DNA from: Ceratorhiza oryzae-sativae | Lineage: Eukaryota > Basidiomycota > Agaricomycetes > Cantharellales > Ceratobasidiaceae | NCBI GenBank assembly: GCA_030998015.1 | Contig: JARWMV010000239.1 | Location: forward strand, 1,364,001-1,428,000 | Direction: 5' to 3' | Length of the DNA: 64,000 nt | Shown here: positions 1 to 11,345 of the stretch, one piece after another | How the letters are laid out: each line of letters starts with the position of its first letter | Numbering within the stretch: the stretch's first letter is position 1 | Position numbers and translations under genes: made by a program | The notes under the pieces: model-generated | What the model was told of the DNA's origin: nothing | Database searches by the model: none | The model's input: the letters and a program-made list of their open reading frames with translations, nothing else

Positions 1-1402
1 GAATAGCTCAGGATTATAGCTGCCACTCGTGGTTGGCGCGTTCGCATCGAGGATCCTTAGAATCAAATGGGGGAGGGGAGTGGTAGTGAATTAGTGTCCT
101 AGCGATGGCAACTCAATTTGGTATAGCATGTCTAGGTGATTTTCGTACGCGATGGACTTGTCTTTCAGTGCCATGCGCATATGGGTAAGCTTTCGAACCT
201 CGCGCTTCGTGCACAAGGAAGCACTCAGCATCTACCAAGCACCCGATACTGATTTGTTTAGAGAAGTATAAAAGAAGTTAATGGCGGTAATTCGTTGTTA
301 AACGGAGGCTAGTTGGGAAGTGTGTTTATCCTTCCGTAGATGGGTTGGCGCCGGGGTCTTACGGACTCACTAAGGTATATTTGAGAGTGGGTATATATTC
401 AGGCGCATATACTCTTCCTTGGGATCCTATGTTTGGGATCCCAGCGGGGCCGGGCTCTGTCGGCTCGGAAAAACATTCCTCGCGGTGATAGAACGGCTGA
501 GCCTCCAAAATTGATCTAGTCCATATAATCAGCTCTGGTATTCGTCCTTAATCAAGCTTTGATTGAATGATTGACAACAGGTGCCGAGCCGGCAAATCCC
601 AGAGCATTATCCTAACAGGTGTCGGATCGAAATACTTCGATACCCTAGGGATGTTTTGGTTCCTAATGAAATACTATGTTACTTATTTTACCTCGCATCC
701 GTAAATGCCACCCGGAGAAAACCCGGGTCCGGGCTTTCGATGAAAAAGTACCATTTTTGACTTGACATGAACTGCCAGCAAGCCGACATCCGGCCCCGAG
801 TTCTAAATGAGGACCGCGCCACAAATGACAGGACGCTCCAACGTTTAGGATGCACGCTGATTCAGGGACACAAACCGATTTGATCCCTCAGTGCCTGGAT
901 CATACTACGGACAAGCCAAATAGGAACAAGAGTGCCAGGGATCTGACGGGATTGCCGCTTTTGACGTAACCTTAAAGTCAATGTGGACATAGCTCACATG
1001 CTTGAAAAATTCTGAGTCTCCGCAAGTTAGCGGGGAGCAAATTGCAAACAATATTCAATGGTTGTAGTCTGCCAAATATTGTATGTGGTCATAACAGTAA
1101 GCGGTACCAAGTCGGTAAGGATCGTCCGCTCTGGCTGAACGGAAAACTCAAACAAAGCAATAGGGTTTTGGACTTCTCCACGTCGCGGGGCCGCATTTCT
1201 CAAGCTCGCCTTCTAAAACAGTTGGATCCTACCCGCCTGTAGCTTTGTTCTGTGGGCTGACAGGCCAGGGAGAGGGCGTCGTATGGGCTTAGCTGACGCT
1301 CAAATACCAATAGTAGGGCTGTTTGGTCGTTTGGTGAATCGCGCATTAAGCCAAAACGGCTCGTATTTGATGTTTGCACAACGGCGCAATAACACGGATA
1401 TT
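1..1402. other. Intergenic or unassigned sequence at the left edge
   Basis: I find no convincing coding region here. Open frames are short, lack recognisable domains, and show no coherent exon-intron series. A few small local palindromes occur, for example near 421-442 and 712-735, but there are no terminal inverted repeats or transposase motifs. It may hold the 3' region of the CIA30 gene and part of an upstream gene lying outside the window. Confidence 0.5.
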
Positions 1403-2014
1403 CTAGCTTCGTACAGAGCTCACTTCCACACCCACGATGCGCAGTTGAAACGCTCCAGCTTGTGCACCGAATCCAGAACGACACATGATAGATACGCCGA
1501 AGATACTGGAAGTATCGAGTATCGGGGCTGGTTCGACTGGTCTCCCACGGTATGTGGCTTTGAAGGCACTAAACGGTAGCTCGACTAACGGCTGGGAATC
1601 GACGAATGGTGCTTCCCAGTTGACTTGACTCTCAACGCGGCCGTCAGGACGACGACTGATGGGTACCGTAGCCAGGATAAAAGTGAACTCGTTTGGGGCG
1701 TGGGGGGAACAAATAGCTGGGTCCAGTGTAATCAATATTCCACTGTATTTCGAAAGTGGGATGCTGAGCGGTTTGTCTACGAATTGATACCTCTGGGACG
1801 CAAACCCAGCCCCGCCGAGCGCGGTAATATCTGTGTGGCGGGTGTAGGTTAGGATTGAGCCCGAGAGAAGATGTATTGACGGGGTCGGACCTAGCGTCCC
1901 GCAAAACAGGGCACCTTGGCCGCATTCACGAATTTCCGAGACGGATTTGCCGCCTCGAACGCGGTCGTCTACTGTTTCCCAGTTGGTTATATGCCAGGGG
2001 GGGAATAGCTGCAT
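1403..2014 (-). CDS. CIA30-domain protein (NDUFAF1-like fold)
   Basis: Single-exon gene of about 203 residues. The N-terminus begins MQLFPPWHITNWETVDD and is followed by DRVRGGKSVSE, the signature opening of the CIA30 galactose-binding-like fold. The family pattern continues with FCGTL, GGAGFASQR and a C-terminal FGVSIM...FQLRIVGVEV strand. CIA30/NDUFAF1 proteins assist assembly of mitochondrial complex I. Fungi also carry cytosolic CIA30-domain proteins with little-studied roles, and no mitochondrial presequence is obvious from the chosen start. An in-frame ATG at 2092 would add 26 residues rich in Arg and Pro. I prefer 2014 because the domain starts there and because 2092 would leave only 36 bp to the divergent protease start at 2129. 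The length fits a stand-alone CIA30 domain. Confidence 0.78.
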   Translation of the reverse strand: MQLFPPWHITNWETVDDRVRGGKSVSEIRECGQGALFCGTLGPTPSIHLLSGSILTYTRHTDITALGGAGFASQRYQFVDKPLSIPLSKYSGILITLDPAICSPHAPNEFTFILATVPISRRPDGRVESQVNWEAPFVDSQPLVELPFSAFKATYRGRPVEPAPILDTSSIFGVSIMCRSGFGAQAGAFQLRIVGVEVSSVRS

Positions 2015-2128
2015 CGGTGAGGCCGGTTGTGAAGCGGGGGCGAACGCCAAGCGAGTTGGATCACGTGGTTGCGGATGTGGTTGACGTCGCATCGCTTCGC
2101 GGTGTCTTGTGCTCCCCACCCCTACACG

Positions 2129-4142
2129 ATGAAGTACTGGGTGCTCCTCCCATTGGCCTGTGCGGTCTCAGCCTCGTCTTCCTCCAGCCATGTACCCCTT
2201 CTTCAGCGGCCACGCTCAGGGATTTTTACGCCTGAATCCTTGGCTGCGCAACGCCAGGCGCTTGACGCAAAATACGGAACTCGGGCTGGCAATGGCAGGG
2301 TTAAATCCAGGCAGGCAACTTGCTGCCGTGCCCATGATAAACCAGAATGCAGACACATCGTACTACGGGATTATGAATGTTGGGACCCCTCCGCACCCTA
2401 TGGGGTAGCCTTGGGTGAGTGAGGACTCCGATCATGATCCGCTCCCAGCGAATTGATCGGCCGCTGTGTGCTCATTTGTGTTATTTATGTATTTTTGTCA
2501 AAAAGACACCGGCTCGTCAGATCTTTGGTTTCAGAGTAGTGAATGTGGTGGGTGCACCCAGGGAGCCAAAATGCAAACGCTTCGACGTCGCTCCAACAAT
2601 CGGGCACGCCATTTTCTATCCGCTATGGATCTGGTGCTGTTGCCGGCCACATCGCTTCCGATGTTGTGCAATGGGCGGGTTCACTCTGCAAAACCAGGTG
2701 ATGGGGCTGGTAACCAACACATCTGGCATACTGTTGACAGGACAAGCGGCCGGCCTGCTTGGGCTGGCGTTCCAGGTTTGTGTTTATTCTTTGCCGCCGG
2801 GTATACAACTCAACAGTCCGCGGATATGCTAGTTTTTGTCTAATACACAGTCAGTTCCGTTCTGGGAGGCGCTCGCTTCTGGTGGGCAGTGGTCGGAGCC
2901 GCTAATGAGCTTCTGGATGACGAGGTATGTGTATTACTCGCCTTCTTGAGTCTAGAATCTGTCTGATCGTTGTGGTGCAAGATTTACAAACGTAACAACC
3001 GCACAAGAGGAAGAGTATGGAGGCGAGTTCCGCATGGGTGGAACCAACGCAACATTATACACAGGCGACATTGAGTATCATGACATGCCGACAACGGTAA
3101 ACTCGTATTGGATGATACCGCTTCGACGTGGGTTCTTCTGTTGCTCCCACATCGGCGTATTCTAATCCCGCTGGCCATCGTCTAGAAATTAGCGTCAACG
3201 GCGGCGAGCCTATAACCATCACCAATCTCGGCGTCACGTCGCTTGCCGCTATTGACACTGGGACCACCCTGAGTGAGTCATACATTATATCAGAGTTCTT
3301 AGCATACTAATGTCGGCTTCTAGTCGGTGGTCCACCTGACATTGTTGCGAATATCTACCAGCAGATCCCTGGCTCCCAACGCGGAACAGGCAACTTGGAG
3401 CGTTACTGGATATACCGTGAGTAGCATATGATCACAAATCGATTTTCGCGCGGGTAGCTTAGCAGCGCACTTCCACAGCGTGTAGCCAGGCTGTTTCGGT
3501 ACGTGGAGACCGATAGTCCCTGTGGTGTTTTCGTCCTAACCCAAACCGTCTTGTGGGCAGGTTACTTTCAACTTTGGTGGTCGCGCTTGGCCAATGGCGC
3601 CAACGGACTTCCAGTTGCTCACGAACGACCCTACCCTGTGTGTTGGCTCGATCTTCGAAGCTAGCTTGGGTGGCCTAGGTAACCCAGATGTACCCCAATG
3701 GATCGTCGGAGACGCATTCTTGGTAAGGGTATTTTTGTTTCCTACTCTCTGCATATTTACCGAGTTGTCATAGAAAAACGTATATTCTGTTTTCCGCTAC
3801 AATCCGCCTTCAATTGGTTTTGCTCAGCTCTCTGGGTATGCTGCAAGCGGAGGTACGGGACCGGTACCTTCGGTCCAGCCAACCAGCGTTCCGGCACCTT
3901 CTGCATCATCTTTGGCTCCTGGTTGGTTTACACCGGTTACCAAGCTTTGACCCTTTACTAATGCCATCCGCTTAGTCGCAAGCTTGAGCGATCCAACGAT
4001 TAGTTTATCAGCTACGCTAACGAGGTCCGGTTCTCCGGCTACGGGCACACTTGCGCCCGCATCAAACGGCGCTGCCAGACAGACTTTGAATAATGTTGGC
4101 ATCTTTTTAGCATTCATGGCCGGGGCCTTTGCTGCTGTTTAA
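2129..4142 (+). CDS. GPI-anchored pepsin-like aspartic protease, copy 1 (frame-disrupted)
   Basis: Multi-exon gene starting MKYWVLLPLACAVSA, a signal peptide. It carries the family pattern NVGTPP, the first catalytic motif DTGSSDLW (near 2506), GFTLQNQVMGL, a GGEFRMGGTN segment, the second catalytic motif AIDTGTTL (near 3250), and a Ser/Thr/Pro-rich C-terminus ending in a hydrophobic GIFLAFMAGAFAAV stretch. That tail suggests a GPI-anchor signal. The enzyme would cleave proteins at the cell surface, like yapsins. The reading frame breaks several times: between 2310 and 2345, at the CCC before PYGVALG near 2397, and around 2570-2690. It is a pseudogene or, more likely given the rest of the window, damaged by assembly errors. 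Copy 2 at 4472 has the same exon order and is the nearest paralogue. Exon borders are approximate. Confidence 0.75.
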
Positions 4143-4471
4143 ATTGGCACAGATGGATACTATACCACATTGCTCACGTTCACTTGACATTCTCATATAT
4201 GATAGTTTTGATTTATTTACTTACTGTTAACTAGTGCAATGGTCGTTTGGATGTTGTTTTTGCAGCTCTTGCTATCATTATATCCATATGCACCTCATCG
4301 CTACTCATCACTATTAGCATGTGTTAACCAATCCTACCTTCTAATTGAGTTGTGTGGACCGAGTTCAAACAGGGAACAGACCCTGATCGGCATGTTAGAA
4401 GTCAAATCGAGTTGACTGCGGTTTTGATCAACTAAGAGTCTTCAAGTCGTCCATGACAAGCCCCCTCATTT
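4143..4471. other. Spacer between the tandem proteases
   Basis: AT-rich stretch with no coding signal. It should hold the 3' UTR of copy 1 and the promoter of copy 2. I see no strong TATA box close to the copy 2 start. Confidence 0.6.
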
Positions 4472-6832
4472 ATGTTTTTTCACTCGTTTTACAACTGGAA
4501 ATGTCTTTTTCTTCCTCTCCTATTTCTTGAGTCTGTGTGCGCCGGCTCGGTGTCAGGGGTTTTCTCATCCACGTCGCTTCGCTACGCCAAACCTTCAATC
4601 CTTCTGGATTTTGGCAAAGAGAGAAAGGCCTTGATGGCCAAGTACGGGAGGAAACATGGCTCTAAAGCAGTTTCGAGGAGACAGGGTGTCGTCCAATCCA
4701 ATACTACTAATCAAAACACGGACATATTGTATTACGCGACCATCGAAGTGGGCACACCACCTCAGCCCTACGGAGTAATTCTGGGTCAGTTGGCGTCCCT
4801 ATCTCTCTTCCGCCACTTGTAGTCAAATTCTCACGACTTGTAGATACTGGTCTGCTGACCTATGGCTGCAGAGCTCCGCGTGTACTTCATGCACAGGGAA
4901 GCACTTTGACCCTGCCACCTCATCCTCTCTCAAGAACTCTTCCACGCCATTCGCCATCACCTACGGCATTGGCTCTGTTAAAGGCACTACTGTCACCGAC
5001 GTGATATCTATCGGATCCAGCTCGGCCGGATTTACCGTGCAGGACCAAGTGTGGGGCCTCGTAGATTACGCGAATGGCACGCCTGTGCCCGGGGATATCG
5101 TCGGCCTGATGGGTCTCGCCTTCAAGGTGAGTGGGTTGGCGTATTTCGTCAAATTAGACTCGGTCTGTCTCACGAATCGTTTGGTTCCCTGGGTCGTCGG
5201 CGGAAATAAAATATATAAATATATATAAAAAGAACCTCGCAACCTCGCAGGCGACACCGTTTTGGGAGGCACTCGTTTCGAACGGCGAATGGGCCGAACC
5301 CGTGATGAGTTTTTGGATGACCAGGTAAGCCCGGATGCCGACCCAAGGCGGCGATTAGTTTATCGCCTCAGAACTAAGCAAACGCGCCATGGCGATTGTA
5401 GATTCAATAATGTCAGTGACTCAAACGATGCCGAATTCGGCGGCGAGTTTGTGATGGGCGGTACCAATTCAGCCCTCTATACCGGCGGTATCGACTATGT
5501 GTCGTTGCCCGACGTCGCGAATCCAACCTTCTGGGCAATACCGTTACATGGTGAGCTTGATTGCCTATCTTTCACATGCAAACAACCTACCCCAAGCTTG
5601 GGCCGCTTGAACATATTGGTGACCTCGGCTTCCACAGAAATTACGCTCAACGGTCGAAATGTGTCCCCCAACGCCAGCGTGCTAGCCGCAATCGATACCG
5701 CCACATCCTTGAGTGAGTATCTCACAAGCTTCTGGTTGCGGTGACTTGACTCGATTTGATACCGCGAAAGGAGTTGATTCTGATACTGATCATAATTTGT
5801 ATAAACTTAGTTGGCGGTCCCCCCGCCGCCGTAGAGGAATTATACGCCGCCATCCCCAATGCTGTGCGCGGAGAAGGCACACTAGAGGGGTTTTGGACCT
5901 ACCGTACGTACAACCGCTCCGAGTCTCCCATGTTTAGTCGATCGAACTCTCGTTTTTCGCCTTTCTGCCCATAGCTTGTACACAATCTGTTACGGTAAGC
6001 CGGCTAGTCCGACCGCGACGTTCGTAATATCGGCTACATGGCTAAACCTGATCGATGTATCCCTCAGGTGACACTAAATTTCGGAGGTGGTCGCACATGG
6101 CCGATGGCCTCAGCTGACTTTGCGTTGGCTACTACGAATCCCAACACTTGCGTGGGCGCGATCTTTGAGACAACGTTAGGCAATGGGAACAACCCCGAAA
6201 TCCCACAGTGTAAGCACATTTGCATACCATCCCTATCTCCCTCCCCATATCAGCAACAAGATCGATAATTTCGGTACTGACGGACACCACAGGGTACATT
6301 GGGGCTTCCTTTCTGGTGAGCATTTCGATCATCCATCTTCTCTATCATTAGGTTGTGCCGGATAGTTTCAGCCCAAGCTAACGTATTATTTTCATTATCG
6401 TGGGTGACCCACGAGAAGAAAAACGTCTATTCGGTATTTAGGTACGACCCGCCAGCAATTGGATTTGCAGAGCTCTCGGCGACGGCGCTCCAAAACCAGC
6501 CAGTGCCGCTCCCCCCATCAAACAGTGAGTCTTTGGAAAGCTTCTTCACGCAGCTTCGCTTGTCCCTATATACGTTCTGCGCCATGGATATGCTCGATAT
6601 GTCGTGCTCTGCCCCAAAGCTCATTTTGGTCCTTCCGCGCCTATCTTGATGTCCCCGCATTTGTATTCCTAACGCCGGTTACTTTTTTGTGATGGCAGAG
6701 GGCAGTGGTCGTTCAGCCAATACCAGCGGAGACAACACGAACAACGCTATCCGACAATCGTTCCGGGCCGTTTCAGCTTGGCGGACAACAGTCGTCGTAA
6801 TCTTGTTCATCAGCGCGTACACGTTCTTCTAA
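4472..6832 (+). CDS. GPI-anchored pepsin-like aspartic protease, copy 2
   Basis: Tandem paralogue of the gene at 2129. The N-terminus MFFHSFYNWKCLFLPLLFL is a signal peptide, followed by a propeptide-like basic region ending SRRQ. Mature-domain landmarks are IEVGTPPQPYGVILG, the first catalytic DTG followed by ADLWLQSSAC (frame break at 4851, where one T appears missing between DTG and SADLW), GFTVQDQVWGLV, GGEFVMGGTN, and the second catalytic loop AIDTATSL near 5695. That last motif has Ala where pepsins have Gly. The C-terminus is Ser/Asn-rich and ends TTVVVILFISAYTFF, consistent with a GPI signal. Roughly ten introns are shared in position with copy 1. It probably acts at the cell wall or plasma membrane. 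Whether the DTA variant stays fully active cannot be judged from sequence. Confidence 0.82.
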
Positions 6833-7800
6833 GGTTCTTCTCTGGCCCCGACCTGGCGCCCTCAGAGGCGAGGCCCGGCTTGTCGTTTGTATCCTAATAT
6901 GGACTGGAGCCTTCTTGTCGTACATCTTTTTTTTCATGTGCCTTGCTCTTCTGCTTCCAGTTTAGAGCGCATATAGCATATTGCCTGTATAGTAAATATC
7001 TTACACGCACACACCCTGTACATATCGATCGCTTGGTTTTCCTCATGCTTGGACTTGGGCTTGCTCGGGACAATGTCATTTGCCACCTGGCTCTCTTCTT
7101 CGCACAGCACGCCGCATCACGGTGCTGGGGGCCATGTGGCATGCTCAGCCGGGTTCTCATCGTGAGCGACATGTCCACGGACACAAGGTGCATCACAAAA
7201 AAAGCAGAACAGGCATGGTGAGGGTAGGGATAGCCATGCTATCGATGTTATTAGACTATACATGGACGCAGAGCCACATCAACCTTGTGGTCAACTTTAG
7301 GAATAGCCAGTAAGCTGGCACATGGATCGATGCACAGCTTGAGGCAAGAGTTTATTTCTGGTTCGCTGGTTCGTTGCTTTGGCGGTTTGGCGGTTCGTTT
7401 GTCTGCCCGCGACAGGCTCGACAGACATCGGAGATGTCCACTCCCCACTATTTCATCATTCATATCAATTCGCGCTGTGCTGGTTCTTGATAACCATCCA
7501 GCTTATTGCTTTGTCCGAATAATGTCATTTTTTTTTGTCCCTTCGCTGTTAGACGAACAAGCCCGAGCGCTAGTGCTAGGAACACCCAACGCGACATCAG
7601 AAACAAGGGAGCAACTACCATGCGAACTGTCGCGACGCTGTTCGATGGCCTCACCTATTAGTGCTGGTAGGCAGATCACGGTGATGAACCGCTTCTGTCG
7701 TTTACGAGAACGCGATTCTAGAGCCCAAACCTAAAAGATACACATGCGTCTGGTCATCATGATGCGTAGCAAGTAGTAGTAGCACAAGAAAGAAAAGCAA
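6833..7800. other. Convergent intergenic region
   Basis: Lies between the 3' ends of protease copy 2 (+) and the PPG1-type phosphatase (-). Open frames on both strands are short and without domains. It should contain both 3' UTRs. I see no RNA gene or repeat family. Confidence 0.6.
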
Positions 7801-9408
7801 CTAGACAACAACTGGCTCCAATGTACATGTATGGACAAGATGTATGCATCCCTCTTCTCGGAGATCCGTCCGTTCTGACCGCAGTTTGCTACAAAAAGTA
7901 CTCTGGAAGCTGTAGCACCCCAACCAACACCAACCAATCAGTGCATGATCGATCTGCAAAGAACAAGGGAGATCTTTTACCTTGGCTGCTGCGCCTACGG
8001 CTTGCTGGCTTGGACCATCGGTCTGGTTCTCGGGCGCGGCTTCAAACACGTTAAAGTGCATGGTCTCGCCCGGTCCGACTTCGAGAATGCTCGCAGAGTT
8101 TCCACAGCGGTAACAATAGTTGGGCGCGCTCCAGACTGTTGACAGCCGGTTGTCAAACAAGACGGTGAAGCCCTCCATGCAGAGTTGGTGAGCGCGGAGG
8201 ATATGATGCATGTCATTTGTTGCCAGGAACTTGCGGACGACACCAGAACCAAAAGTGTATCCCGCGCCTCTGGAAAGGAGAGGATCGGATCAGCACGGTC
8301 CATTCAGTTTGGGGGTTTGGACGGATTGAGTGAAATAGCGACAGCGATCATGGAACCAATCACTTGAGCGAAAAAAAAAAGAGATCCATCATGTAAGACG
8401 ACATCTGAGAACCCAACCGGTCGAGCGGTTACAAAGATCACACCACAAGAATCATCCGTAAGAGGATGCGGAGAACGAAAAAAATATGAACAAACAAAGC
8501 AAAAAGCTCTTACCGGGGCGAAATGGCAAAGTCTTCTTTTTCAGAGTCCGGATCGGACCAGACCAGATCAGCCATGGCGCCTTCGTGTGGGATTTCTGTG
8601 GAGGGGGTGTTCATGGCCGAGAGGCAAGAACGGGCAGGGAGATGCACGCACCTCGAAATCGATCGACGACTTTAATTTGGTCTATTGAATGGATGGTTGG
8701 CGAAAGACCTATGGGAGCACACGAAGATCGTTTTACTCGTTTGGTGGGCACGGCATGGGATGAACGCACCACCGTGGACACAGAATATGCGGTCTTCAAT
8801 CACAACCGAGAGGGTGAGATAGTCGAACATATCCGTAAAGTAGGTCCACACGCTCGAGGATCCGTATTTGCGGACACACTCCGTGTAAAATCCGTACGAC
8901 TAGTGGGATGTGGGATGGGCGGAGATCGTGGAGAAGCCAGGCGGTCTCACCTGGGTGACAGCCCGGGATTCGTGGTTGCCCCTCACGAGCTGGACACGGT
9001 GTGGGTAGCGGAGCTTGAGGCATGTGAGGAGCGAGATGGTCTCGACGCTGAACAGACCGCGGTCGACATAGTCGCCTGGGGGGGACGCGTCAGTCCGACA
9101 CGGGAGAAACTGCGGTGGCACTGACCGAGAAACAGATAGTTGGTGTGAGGCGGATATCCTCCGATCCGAAAGATCTCGATCAGGTCATAGAACTGGCTGG
9201 GGGCAAGCTTGGGCGGGGTCGAACGCCGCGGTCAAGTGACTCACCCGTGGATGTCGCCGACGACGGTGACGGGGGCGGCGACGTGGACGACGTTGCTCTC
9301 GAGCATGAGGACCTCCTTTGTCTTTTCGCATATTTCTCGCAGGAGCGTCTCGTGCAGCAGTTGTTTGTGCAGCAGCTGCTCGATGCACGCGTCGAGGTCG
9401 AATCCCAT
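7801..9408 (-). CDS. ppg1: Serine/threonine protein phosphatase PPG1-type catalytic subunit (PP2A-like)
   Basis: Start at 9408 gives [18 protein letters not shown]. Spliced exons carry all metallophosphatase motifs in order: [99 protein letters not shown]. The sequences [17 protein letters not shown] and FEAAPEN point to the PPG1 branch rather than PP2A, PP4 or PP6. Yeast Ppg1 acts in glycogen accumulation and in a Far-complex phosphatase that restrains Atg32 mitophagy. About six introns. The C-terminus beyond [12 protein letters not shown] is uncertain: it may read through to 7801 or use a further small intron. I do not see the DYFL tail typical of PP2A, which leaves PPG1 the best call. Confidence 0.88.
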
Positions 9409-9780
9409 AGTTGGCAGATCGAGGACGGGCTTACGTCACCGGCACGTGAGGACGCTCATAAAAGACCCTGCTGAGTCACAAAGTGGTTGGCGAGAACAAA
9501 TGATGATATACAGAGAGTCCAGTCTAAGCTCGAAAACAGTAATGGGCACAAGATAAACAAATGGGCTTTTAGGTTACAAAAAAAGGTCCGAAGCACGAGC
9601 TAACCAAACATAAGCGAGGAATGAGCGCAAACAAAACCAAGGAATCGTGATGGGAGGGTGATGAACCCGGACCCAGCAGAGTGGAAAATGAACGCGAGCC
9701 GAGCCTGTTGATCGGCATACTGGATGAAACCGGTGGCGCTGCCCCTCCCAGCTGGTTCGAGCTACCGTGGAGTCCAGAGC
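9409..9780. other. Intergenic region between same-strand genes
   Basis: Contains the promoter of the PPG1-type gene and the 3' UTR of the HMG-box gene, both on the minus strand. No further gene is seen. Confidence 0.6.
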
Positions 9781-11091
9781 TCACGAGCGCTGGAAGTGCG
9801 GGTGCACGGGTACCAGGCCACTGTCGTACTCGAGCTGTGCCTCACTCGCGGCGTACGACTGGAAGCCAGAGCTCGAATCATCGGGTGTGCCCTCGTACGT
9901 ATAGCTTTGCGGCGCAAAACCAGGCAGTGGCATGTTGCTGCGTACTCCATGGGGTGGAGTCCACTCGCCATGGCGCGGCTCATGTTCCGGCGCGCGTGGG
10001 GCCGAGTAGTCTTCAAATGATCCCGAGTTGGACTTGGGCAGGTAGCTCATGCCGCCATACGGAGAGCCGAAACCCGCATTTGACTGCGGGAATCCTCCCA
10101 CCGAGCCTGCATCGAGCACCCGGGCCATCTTGGACGGTGGCTGGTCACGCGGACTGTCCCCCAACGGTAGATCGCTGTACCGGTACTGGAGCGTGCTCGA
10201 CACCGAGCGGGGAGAGGTCGAGGCTGAGGTGAGGATGCTCGACGCGAGCGATGGGGTCCCCGTTGTGGTGCGCACGTCCGCCCCGCGGATATACGGACCA
10301 GAGAGTATGGACGGCAGGGACGAGCCAGCATATGCGCCGAGCATGCCAGACCGCCCCTGCTCGGCTTCTCCCAGGTACATCATCGTGAGAGGGGCACCAG
10401 TGGCAGACGGAAGGTGGGGCAGGCACGGGTGTTGGTAACCGTCCTCGTACTTGATTTTGCTCGAGGGGACGACGGGTTCGCGTCCTGGCGACATGCACCG
10501 ACGCGCGACGGGTGGGCCCGAGGTCGAGGCGCCTGAAAAAATGCCAAATGAGTGTGAGCGAAGCGAAGAGCGTGGGATGACACACCATCGGGACGCTTGC
10601 GCTTGCGGGTATTGTTCGGACGACGACGGTAGACATAGTCAGGCCAGCGTGCGTTGAAGTTGTCCTTGAGCTTGCGCGCGCGGTCGAGGTAAAACTGCTT
10701 GCTGTCCTGGAGATATTTCAACCAGAGACCGAGGGGGGGGGTCCGAGCTGGCATGAGCGATGATCACAAGCGAGCAAAGACCACTCACCGCACTCATCGC
10801 GGCCCACTCGGAGCTGAGGACCTTGCTGATTTCGCCAGTGCGCAACGGCGGGTTGTTCGCGGTGATTTCGGGGCGACGGCGACGCGCAAAGATCATGAAC
10901 GCGTTCATGGGGCGGCGCGGGGTGCCGTCGGGGTTGAGAGCCTGGGCGATGAGCGCGTCGTGGTCTGGGAGGAATGAGCGGGGTCCAAGGAGGGCGACAG
11001 GAGGCAGGAGCTCACCGCTGGCATCGTCGGGGCTGTCGTCGTCGTGGTGGGCAACAGGGACGGGGTCGGGGAGGGCGGTGGTGGCGGACAT
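9781..11091 (-). CDS. HMG-box transcription factor
   Basis: Starts MSATTALPDPVPVAHH. An intron of about 51 bp probably separates the N-terminus from DHDALIAQALNPDG. The HMG box begins RPMNAFMIFARRRRPEI, continues NPPLRTGEISKVLSSEWAAMS, and after an intron resumes DSKQFYLDRARKLKDNF followed by YVYRRRPNNTRKRKR, a basic nuclear-localisation-like tail. RPMNAF with the I at the minor-groove wedge is typical of sequence-specific MATA-type HMG boxes, as in fission yeast Ste11 and other fungal mating and development regulators. The remainder (about 240 residues) is Ser/Pro/Gly-rich and low complexity, as in activation domains, and ends HPHFQRS. It lies immediately downstream of the TOM1-type gene on the same strand. 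Which regulon it controls is unknown. Confidence 0.85.
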
Positions 11092-11345
11092 GGTGGACGA
11101 GCCGAGGCCGGTGGATATGCTATCAAAGGCAAAGAGGGCGGGGGTTGAATGGACGGTGGGCGACGGTTAAAAGCAATAGAGTGGGTTGCTTCCGGGGCAA
11201 AAGCGGCTGGGCCTGGCTCTTTTCGGCCAAGTCCGTCCGCTGATCGAAGGCGATCTGCGCCAATTCCGCGCCGGGTCCCACCACACTATCTCCGCCACTC
11301 CGTGAACCTTATAGCTTCATTCATGCATAAATATAATACATCTCC

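Noticed and set aside
4472..6832. Reading protease copy 2 as a pseudogene
   Set aside because: The one break resolved at 4851 is a single missing T between otherwise intact catalytic residues and fits the window-wide homopolymer pattern.
8486..9124. Plus-strand open frame of 212 residues
   Set aside because: It is antisense to the well-supported PPG1-type phosphatase exons and has no domain.
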